From Pseudomonas sp. (GTDB lineage Bacteria; Pseudomonadota; Gammaproteobacteria; Pseudomonadales; Pseudomonadaceae): 43,813 nt of DNA. The stretch lies in assembly GCF_030698175.1 (NCBI RefSeq), contig NZ_JAUYNT010000032.1:1-43813 (forward strand), read 5' to 3'. The notes under the pieces are model-generated. The model had not been told where the DNA came from, ran no database searches, and saw nothing but the letters and a program-made list of their open reading frames with translations. Numbering within the stretch: position 1 is the stretch's first letter; the number at the start of each line of letters is the position of its first letter. The translations under genes and the position numbers were made by a program. Below are positions 28,257-35,169 of the stretch, piece by piece.

Positions 28257-29326
28257 GGCTGGCTGTTCATCGGGGCCGACTCTGGGCCGGAGAGTGTTGG
28301 CAGCCGCTCGCCGGAGCGAATGCGGCTCCAGAGTTGCGCGCGGCGGGCGTCATCTTCGGCCGGCTCCAGCCAGATTATTTTGTCCAGATTGCTGTTTTCA
28401 GTGCCCGCTTCGAGGGTGTTGGAGAGCCCTTGACGGCGGCTCAGCTCCTGACTGATGCGCGGCTCGAGGGTGAAGTTGATCCAGTCTGCGGCCAGGCGTG
28501 GATTTTTGGCGCCGCGACTGACGGCCCAGCAATCGAGCCAAGACAGGGCGCCTTCTTGGGGGATGACATAGCCCGCGTCGACGCCGGCCTCCAGCAGGAG
28601 TTTGAGTTGCTGACGACCATAGTTGGCGTACAGCAGGGCGATCTTGTGCTGGCGAAAGAGTTCTACCGACTCTTGTGGCAGGGTGTAGAAGGTCAGCACG
28701 TTACGGCGCAGTTCAAGCAGCTTGGCACTGACGGCGGCAAACTCGGCGTCCTTGATTTGAAACGGCGCGCCGCCGAGCAGCAGGTTGGTGATGGAAAAAT
28801 TATGGGTGGCGCCATCGTAGGCCAGTACCCGGCCCTGGTACTGAGGGTCCCACATACTGGCCAACGAGCTGGGCGGGCTACTGAACTGGGCGCGATCATA
28901 GATCAGGCCCATCTCGGCGAAGGTGTAAGGCACGGCGTAAATAGTGCCGTCGCGGCTAATGCCGGGAATGCTTTGCAGGTTGCGAAAGCGCCAGAGTTGG
29001 CGTTTGGTGTTGGGGATGTCGGCCAGCTGTAGCGGTTGCACTAACTGTTGGTCGATGTAGTGCTGCATCTCGGCGGTGTTGGCGGCAAATACATCGTAAT
29101 CGCCACCCTGATGGCGGCTTATCTTGGCCCGCAGTACTTCGTCGGTGTCGATAAATGTCACCTCGACCTTGACTCCGTAGCGGCTGGCAAACTCCTCGAC
29201 CAGATCGCTGTCGGCATAGCCTGGCCAGGTCAGGATGCGCAAGGTTTCCTGAGCGTGCAGCGCGGCGACCGGCAGCGCGGCAAGCAGGCTAATCAGCAGC
29301 AAACCAGTCAGGTGGCGCAAGTGCAT
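28253..29326 (-). CDS. PotD/SpuD-like periplasmic polyamine-type binding protein
   Basis: A 357-residue extracellular solute-binding protein. A signal peptide (LLLISLLAALPVAALHA) precedes a mature domain starting ETLRILTWPGYADSDLVEEF, the standard opening of polyamine-binding proteins. It is followed by YDVFAANTAEMQHYI, YAVPYTFAEMGLIYD and LEPAEDD-type lobe segments. No lipobox or transporter genes are near. The stop overlaps the start of the diguanylate cyclase gene. The likely job is therefore to sense a polyamine or similar ligand and pass the signal to that cyclase, as NspS does for MbaA in Vibrio cholerae. The ligand itself is not shown by the sequence. The 205-base gap to mscS should hold divergent promoters; only TATACA near 29361 on the - strand was noted. 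Confidence 0.85.
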   Translation of the reverse strand: MHLRHLTGLLLISLLAALPVAALHAQETLRILTWPGYADSDLVEEFASRYGVKVEVTFIDTDEVLRAKISRHQGGDYDVFAANTAEMQHYIDQQLVQPLQLADIPNTKRQLWRFRNLQSIPGISRDGTIYAVPYTFAEMGLIYDRAQFSSPPSSLASMWDPQYQGRVLAYDGATHNFSITNLLLGGAPFQIKDAEFAAVSAKLLELRRNVLTFYTLPQESVELFRQHKIALLYANYGRQQLKLLLEAGVDAGYVIPQEGALSWLDCWAVSRGAKNPRLAADWINFTLEPRISQELSRRQGLSNTLEAGTENSNLDKIIWLEPAEDDARRAQLWSRIRSGERLPTLSGPESAPMNSQP

Positions 29327-29531
29327 GGGGCGGTACCAAAAACGCAGCGGTTAATTGGAGTGTATACGCTGTTGGCATAGGCGCTGGCCGCCGGCCAAGT
29401 GGTCGCACGGCGGGGTAGTTGTTTGCCTTATGTAATTGTAGTGGCCTAGCGCCAGTGGTGCGCGGCGCGATAGAGGCAAAGCCTGCAGCATGCTAGTTTT
29501 GCCCGCTACTTTACCCACTAAGGAATCTGTT

Positions 29532-30377
29532 ATGGATCAAACAACGCTGGTGAATGCAGGGACTGAAAAAGCCAATGCCTTGATGATGCTGGTCACTCAG
29601 TACGGCGCAGAGTTTGGCGTCAAGGTATTAGCTTCGCTGGCTTTTTGGCTGATCGGCCGCTGGCTTATTCGGTTTTCCGTGGGGTTGGTACAGAGCTCGT
29701 TAGGTCGGCAGAACGTTGATCCGACAGTGCTGCGTTATGTCGGCTCGTTTATTACCGTGACCCTGAATATCCTGCTGGTTATTGGTGTGCTCGGTTATCT
29801 CGGTGTGCAGACCACCACTTTTGCCGCCTTGCTGGCCGCCGTAGGCCTGGCGATTGGTCTGGCGTGGTCGGGGTTGTTGGCCAACCTGGCGGCTGGCGGT
29901 TTTATTATCGTGTTGCGCCCGTTCAAGGTAGGCGATGTGATTTGCGCGGGAGGGGTTACCGGCACAGTGACCGAAATTGGCTTGTTTGTGACCGCGATTA
30001 ATACCGCCGACAACATCCTGACGCTGGTGGGCAACAATAAGATTTTTGCCGACAATATCCAGAACTTAAGCCACAACGCCTATCGCCGGGTTGATCTGCT
30101 GGCCCAGTTATCCAACGCTGCTGATTACCAGGCCGCCATTGACTTGCTCAAAGCCCGCCTTAGCGCGGTGCCGAATGTCTTGGCAGAGCCTGCCGTGGAT
30201 GTCGAGATTCTCGAGTTTAATCTGCTCGGACCGGTGCTGGCGGTGCGTCCCTATTGCCAGCCAAGTAACTATGGCCAGGTGTTTTTTGCCAGCAACAAGG
30301 TGATTAAAGATACCTTGGGCAGCGCTGACTTTCCGGCGCCGATGGCCACGCAAACGCTGATCATGCAGCAGCCCTAA
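29532..30377 (+). CDS. small-conductance mechanosensitive channel (MscS family)
   Basis: Heptameric channel that opens on membrane tension during hypo-osmotic shock. The 281 residues contain three transmembrane helices. TM3, the pore helix, is the Gly/Ala-rich FAALLAAVGLAIGLAWSGLL followed by ANLAAGGFIIVLRPFKVGD, very close to E. coli MscS. The beta domain (GVTGTVTEIGLFVTAINTAD, then VGNNKIFADNIQNLS) and the alpha/beta C-terminus follow. ATG 29532 has an AAGGAA site (29520-29525) and gives the typical short N-terminus. An MscS gene near ygiQ is also found in other Pseudomonas. It converges on the chemosensory operon with a 53-base gap in which I see no clear terminator. Confidence 0.92.
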   Translation: MDQTTLVNAGTEKANALMMLVTQYGAEFGVKVLASLAFWLIGRWLIRFSVGLVQSSLGRQNVDPTVLRYVGSFITVTLNILLVIGVLGYLGVQTTTFAALLAAVGLAIGLAWSGLLANLAAGGFIIVLRPFKVGDVICAGGVTGTVTEIGLFVTAINTADNILTLVGNNKIFADNIQNLSHNAYRRVDLLAQLSNAADYQAAIDLLKARLSAVPNVLAEPAVDVEILEFNLLGPVLAVRPYCQPSNYGQVFFASNKVIKDTLGSADFPAPMATQTLIMQQP

Positions 30378-30430
30378 GAACCTGCGGCGCCTAGGGCTAT
30401 TGCACTGCGTGCCGCTAATAGCTGCGGCAG

Positions 30431-33400
30431 TTACTGCTCGGTTAGCTGTTGGCGCATGCGCTTGTTCTCGCGATGCAGCTCGCGCAGCTGGAAGGCCTCG
30501 CGCAGCTGGTTGCGCAAATCGTCCTGCTCCCAGGGTTTGGTGAAGAAGCGATACATAAGGCCCTCATTGATCGCCCTGAGGATGATGCCGATTTCGCTGG
30601 AGCCACTGAGCACCATGCGGACGACGTCGGGGTGAATGATTTTGATCTGGCGCAAGAAATCCAGGCCGTTCACATCGGCCAGACGCACGTCGCTCAACAC
30701 CACATCAATGGCGTGGGTGGCCAGCAGCTTGAGCGCCTCGTGACTGCTGCTGGCGGAGATGATCCGGTAGTTCTCCAGCCGCAGTGCCCGCTGCAAGGCG
30801 CTGAGAATGGCGGGTTCGTCGTCGACGATAAGCAGATAGCGCGGGCTGTCGTCGAGAATATTGGTGGGCAGCGTGAGCAACGAACCCTCCTGTTGCAGAA
30901 ACTGCAGGCACGCCTGGGGCGGCAGCGGTGGCGAATAAAAATAACCCTGCAGCTCATCGCAACCGGCGGTGCGCAGAAAGCCCAGTTGTTCGGCGTTTTC
31001 CACCCCTTCGGCAATCACCTGGATGCCCAGGTTATGGCCGATGGCGATCATCGAGCGGGTCAGCGAGGCGCTGTCGGGGTCGGTGATGATGTCGGTGATA
31101 AAGCTGCGGTCGATCTTTAGCTGGCTGAAGGGGAAGCGCTTCAGATAGCCCAGCGACGAATAGCCGGTGCCGAAGTCGTCGATGGAGAAACGAATGCCCT
31201 GAGCGCAGAGCTGCTGCATCTTGTGCAGAACGTCGTCGGCATTGGTCATCAGAATGCTTTCGGTCAGTTCGATCTTGATCCAGCGCGGTGAAATTCCATG
31301 GGTCTGCAAGATCGCCAAAATCCGCTCGACGTAGTCAGGCTCGGCGAAACTGATGGCCGAGAAGTTAACCGCGATACTCAGGTCCTGGTTGAACAGTTCA
31401 CGCCAGATCGTCAGCTGCTGGCAGACCGCCGCGAAGACATAGAAATCAATGGCGACTATCCAGCCGCTCTCCTCGGCGAGCGGGATAAAGTCGTTGGGTT
31501 GCACCATTTTGCCCTGCCGGTTCCAGCGCACCAGCGCTTCGAAACCGCAGAGACGGCCGTTGTGCAGATCGAGTTGCGGTTGATAGACCACCAGGTATTC
31601 ATGGTTCTGCAGGGCGTGGCGCGTCTCGCGCTCGATCAATAAGCGCTTCTGCACCTGTTCGTTCATGGCCGGCATAAAGGCGCAGATACGGTTACGTCCT
31701 TGATGCTTGGCCTGGTACAGCGCCGTGTCGGCATTGCGCAGCAGGGTGCCAGCGTCGCGGCCATCGCTGGGGAAGCAGCAAAAACCAATGCTGCAACTAA
31801 CGGCCACTTCCTGCTCGTCGAGCATCAGCGGGGTGGCAATACTCTGCTTGAGTCGTTCGAGCCAAGCGAGCTGTTCACCGAGCTGATCGGAGTTGGCCAG
31901 CAGAATGATGAACTCATCGCCGCTCAACCGCGCCACAGTGTCGATCTTGCGCGCGCAGTCGCGCAGGCGCGCCGCGATCTGGATCAGCAATTGGTCGCCG
32001 GCGTTGTGGCCGAGGCTATCGTTGATCACCTTGAAGTTATCGATATCCATAAAGGCCAGGGTGAACTGGCGGTTGGTGTTAGTGGCAAAGGCGATGGCCT
32101 GGCTGATGCGGTCATTGAGCAGGTTGCGGTTCGGTAGCCCGGTCAGGCTGTCATGGTTGGCCTGGTGTTCGAGTTCTTCCTGGTAGCGTTTGCCTTCGGT
32201 GATGTCGTGCAGGATGCCGACGAAGTGGCTGACCTTGCCGCGGTCATTGATCACCGGGGCGACCTTGAGGTCGTTCCAGAACGGCGAGCCATCCTGGCGA
32301 TAATTGCGCAGCAGCGCGCCACCTTCTTCCTGGGCCTGCAGCGCCCGGCGGATATGGCTGAGCCCGGCTTGGTCGTGATTGTCACCCTGCAGAAAGCGGC
32401 AGTTACGGCCGAGCACCTCGCAGGCGGCGTAGCCGGTGATGCGCTCGAAGGCTGGGTTAACGTAAACAATGGGTTGGTCGGGCTGCTCATTGTCGGTGAT
32501 TACCACCGCATTGACGCTGGCCTCCACCGCCCGCGTGCGGGTGCGCATTTCCAGGTCGCGGCGGCGCTGTTCGGTGATGTCCTGGATCACCACTATGGCA
32601 CCCTGGATCACCTCATGGGTGTCGAGGAAGGGCACCGCCGAGTTAAGGATGGTCTTGCGCACGCCCTCGAACGTCTCGATATCGATGACTTCGTTGCGCG
32701 ACACTTGGCCATGCTGCACGGCGCGCATCATCGCCCAGTCTTGTCCGGCAAGCGGCTCGCCGCTTTCCGCCCACCAGCCGCGGTACTGGTTGTAGCCCTC
32801 GCTGCCGACCGGGTGTGGCCCGCCCCAGATCAAGCTGCTTTCGGGGTTGCTCATGATCAGCCGGCCCTGTGGGTCGGTGACCAGTACGCCGACCGGCAGG
32901 CTGTCGAGCACTTTGCGCAGCAGCGCCTCGCTCTTGGCCAAGGCCGCGGTGCGCTGCTCCACCAGTTGCTCCATGCTCTCGAACAGCCGGGCCCGGCCCA
33001 GGGCCATGGCCAACTGGCGGCCGATCGAGGCCAGGGCCAGCAGGGCTTCGTTAGACCAGGCCCGCGCATGGTTCTGCACCACATTCAATAGGCCGATGGT
33101 TTCACCGCCGAGCAGCAGTGGTATGCAAGCGTGCACAGACTCCCCAGCTTGCTCGGTCAAGGCCGGACACTCAGCGATATTGCAGGGCATGCTCAGCTTG
33201 TCGCTCAACCAGGCGTGCCGGCAGGGGCAGTTCTTTGCGCAGTTGCTCAGTTGTTCGAGGCCGTAGGCGCGGCCACGTCCGCGCGCACCGACCACCTGGG
33301 CCGGCTCACTCGGGTCGTCGGCGTCGGCCATCAATAACCAGGCGCCCTGGGTGTCGGGGAACTCCAGGATGCGCTGTAGCGCGGCATCGATGACATGCCG

Positions 33401-34009
33401 TTCGCTCTTGGCATCGCTCAGGCCGCTGGTGAAGTGAAACAAGCAATTGAGCAGCGTGTTGCTGCGGGTCAGTTCGTCATGCTTGGCCTGTAGCTGGTGA
33501 TTGAGGTGCACGCCCTGCTCATAGGTGGAGATCAGCAGATCGAGAATCTGCTGGCGGCCGGCGGTAATGAAGTGCCGCTCGCCCTCGAGCACCACCTCGA
33601 CGCCCATCTGCACACGTTCGTGACCGCGCAATTCGAGATTGACCAGGAAGTAGCGGATGCGCGACATCAGGTACTTCTCATCGTAAGGTTTAACGATGAA
33701 GTTATCGGCGCCGCACGCCAGCCCGTGCACCACGTCCCGCGCATCGGCCAGGGAAGTCACCAGAATCACCGGAATGCCTTGGGTCGCGGGGGTGTTTTTC
33801 AGTTGGCGGCACAGCTCATAGCCATCCATTTCGGGCATCACAATATCGCTGATGATGATGGTCGGCCGCTGCTCGGCGAGCATCGCCAGCGCTTCGATGC
33901 CGTTGCGCGCGACGCGCACTTTGCAACCGGCTGACTCGAGTATGTATTGCAGCTCGGTGGCCTGGGTCGGACTGTCCTCGACGATCAAAATCTCGGCGTC
34001 GGTGTACAT
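30431..34009 (-). CDS. REC-GAF-PAS-LOV-GGDEF-EAL-REC output protein of chemosensory system
   Basis: A 1192-residue c-di-GMP enzyme, last gene of the operon. Domains: N-terminal REC (1-125; Asp55, Lys107); GAF (about 190-345) with a cysteine cluster at 257, 261, 263, 276, 281 and 295; PAS (360-480); LOV-type PAS (490-605) with GRNCRFLQG (Cys537) and flavin-contacting Asn569 and Asn579, but Leu600 at the usual Gln; GGDEF (615-780) with SGDEF at 696-700 and I-site RKID at 687-690; EAL (790-1040) with EALVRW, ELTES, DDFGTGYSS and EGVE intact; C-terminal REC (1057-1180; Asp1107, Lys1158). The first GGDEF glycine is Ser, as in many active cyclases, so both synthesis and hydrolysis are plausible. 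It starts 3 bases after cheB and takes the place of WspR. Phosphorylation by the operon's CheA is inferred. Confidence 0.93.
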   Translation of the reverse strand: MYTDAEILIVEDSPTQATELQYILESAGCKVRVARNGIEALAMLAEQRPTIIISDIVMPEMDGYELCRQLKNTPATQGIPVILVTSLADARDVVHGLACGADNFIVKPYDEKYLMSRIRYFLVNLELRGHERVQMGVEVVLEGERHFITAGRQQILDLLISTYEQGVHLNHQLQAKHDELTRSNTLLNCLFHFTSGLSDAKSERHVIDAALQRILEFPDTQGAWLLMADADDPSEPAQVVGARGRGRAYGLEQLSNCAKNCPCRHAWLSDKLSMPCNIAECPALTEQAGESVHACIPLLLGGETIGLLNVVQNHARAWSNEALLALASIGRQLAMALGRARLFESMEQLVEQRTAALAKSEALLRKVLDSLPVGVLVTDPQGRLIMSNPESSLIWGGPHPVGSEGYNQYRGWWAESGEPLAGQDWAMMRAVQHGQVSRNEVIDIETFEGVRKTILNSAVPFLDTHEVIQGAIVVIQDITEQRRRDLEMRTRTRAVEASVNAVVITDNEQPDQPIVYVNPAFERITGYAACEVLGRNCRFLQGDNHDQAGLSHIRRALQAQEEGGALLRNYRQDGSPFWNDLKVAPVINDRGKVSHFVGILHDITEGKRYQEELEHQANHDSLTGLPNRNLLNDRISQAIAFATNTNRQFTLAFMDIDNFKVINDSLGHNAGDQLLIQIAARLRDCARKIDTVARLSGDEFIILLANSDQLGEQLAWLERLKQSIATPLMLDEQEVAVSCSIGFCCFPSDGRDAGTLLRNADTALYQAKHQGRNRICAFMPAMNEQVQKRLLIERETRHALQNHEYLVVYQPQLDLHNGRLCGFEALVRWNRQGKMVQPNDFIPLAEESGWIVAIDFYVFAAVCQQLTIWRELFNQDLSIAVNFSAISFAEPDYVERILAILQTHGISPRWIKIELTESILMTNADDVLHKMQQLCAQGIRFSIDDFGTGYSSLGYLKRFPFSQLKIDRSFITDIITDPDSASLTRSMIAIGHNLGIQVIAEGVENAEQLGFLRTAGCDELQGYFYSPPLPPQACLQFLQQEGSLLTLPTNILDDSPRYLLIVDDEPAILSALQRALRLENYRIISASSSHEALKLLATHAIDVVLSDVRLADVNGLDFLRQIKIIHPDVVRMVLSGSSEIGIILRAINEGLMYRFFTKPWEQDDLRNQLREAFQLRELHRENKRMRQQLTEQ

Positions 34010-34012
34010 GGC

Positions 34013-35104
34013 TTATTCCCTCTTGCCTAGCGAATTTGGTGGCACTAGTTGTGTGGCTATCAGGTTCAGCAATAATCCTATGTCTTCCGGCGGCAACACC
34101 TGTCGCGCCGCCTGCAGGTCGATGGCAGCTCTGGGCATGGAGTCGATCACCGCGCTGCTGGGCTCCTGGACCAGGGTCAAGGCGCCGGTTTTGTACAGTT
34201 CGGCCAGCCCTTGGGCGCCGTCGCGGCCCATGCCTGATAGCTGGATGCCGATCGCCTGTTTACCAAACTGCTGCGCCACCGAGCGAAACAGGTAGTTGGC
34301 CGAGGGGCGCAGATGTTCCTCCGGCGGCCCCGTGTGCAGGCGCACGCGGCGCTCTGCGGAAAAACCCAGGTGCACGCCGTCAGGGGCGAGATAGAGCACC
34401 CCTGGCGTGAGTATCTGGCCCTCTTCGGCCACCGCGACCGGCAGGGCCGACAGGCTGGCTAACCAGTCACGAAAGCTCAGCAGAAAGCCGTTGGCGATGT
34501 GCTGGACCAAGATCAGTGCCCAGGGTTGTGGCAGCAGCAGGGTCTGCAGCAAGGTTTTGAGGGCCACCGGTCCGCCGGCTGAGGCGGCGATGGCGACCAG
34601 TTGAGGCGTGTTGTTAACGGTGTTGTTAACGGTGTTGTTAATCAGTTGCGGGACGCTATGCTGCTTGCCGGATGCGCCCTCAAGCTTGCGCGGGCGCCGG
34701 ACTATTTTGACCTGGGCCATGTTGCGCAGCACTTGCAGCACTTGCAGCACTTCGTGCATACGCTGGCTAAAGTCTGCTGCCGCGGGACCAGAGGGTTTTT
34801 CCAGCACCGCCAGCGCGCCCGCCTCCAGGGCGCGCATGGCGGTTGCGGTGGCATAGGGGTCGGCGCTGGCAGTTATTACCACCACCGGCAGAGCGTGCTT
34901 TTCGAGTATCCGTGCGGTGGTTTCATAGCCATCCATGTCGGGCATATGCACGTCCATGGTGACTATGTCAGGGGTGTAATCTTCCAGTATTTTTAGGGCC
35001 TGCGCCCCGCTGCTGGCCTCGCGTACCTGGTAGCCCTCGGCCTCGAAGACGCTGCGCAGCAGCAGGCGCGTGACCCCCGAGTCGTCGACTATTAGTATGC
35101 GCAT
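34013..35104 (-). CDS. cheB: CheB-type protein-glutamate methylesterase (REC-CheB)
   Basis: Removes methyl groups from glutamates of the operon's chemoreceptors, giving adaptation. The N-terminal REC domain has phospho-acceptor Asp51 (VTMDVHMPDMDG) and Lys103. The C-terminal esterase domain has the catalytic triad Ser175 (AASAGGP), His202 (VQHIANGF) and Asp295 (GMGRDGA). The interdomain linker contains a threefold NNTV repeat near residues 156-166. AGGAG precedes the ATG. By position it corresponds to WspF, whose loss in Pseudomonas locks Wsp on and raises c-di-GMP. It lies 65 bases after the CheA gene. Confidence 0.95.
   Translation of the reverse strand: MRILIVDDSGVTRLLLRSVFEAEGYQVREASSGAQALKILEDYTPDIVTMDVHMPDMDGYETTARILEKHALPVVVITASADPYATATAMRALEAGALAVLEKPSGPAAADFSQRMHEVLQVLQVLRNMAQVKIVRRPRKLEGASGKQHSVPQLINNTVNNTVNNTPQLVAIAASAGGPVALKTLLQTLLLPQPWALILVQHIANGFLLSFRDWLASLSALPVAVAEEGQILTPGVLYLAPDGVHLGFSAERRVRLHTGPPEEHLRPSANYLFRSVAQQFGKQAIGIQLSGMGRDGAQGLAELYKTGALTLVQEPSSAVIDSMPRAAIDLQAARQVLPPEDIGLLLNLIATQLVPPNSLGKRE
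34608..34643 (-). repeat. three 12-bp tandem repeats inside cheB
   Basis: Three copies of a 12-base unit (34608-34619, 34620-34631 and 34632-34643, the last with two changes) encode the Asn-Asn-Thr-Val repeat in the CheB linker. The unit is a multiple of three, so copy-number change would alter linker length without a frameshift. Confidence 0.85.
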
Positions 35105-35169
35105 GCCGTTACTCCTCAGTTAGAGCCGGCTCATGATCGACTGCGCGCGCCACGATCTTGAGCCGGGTT

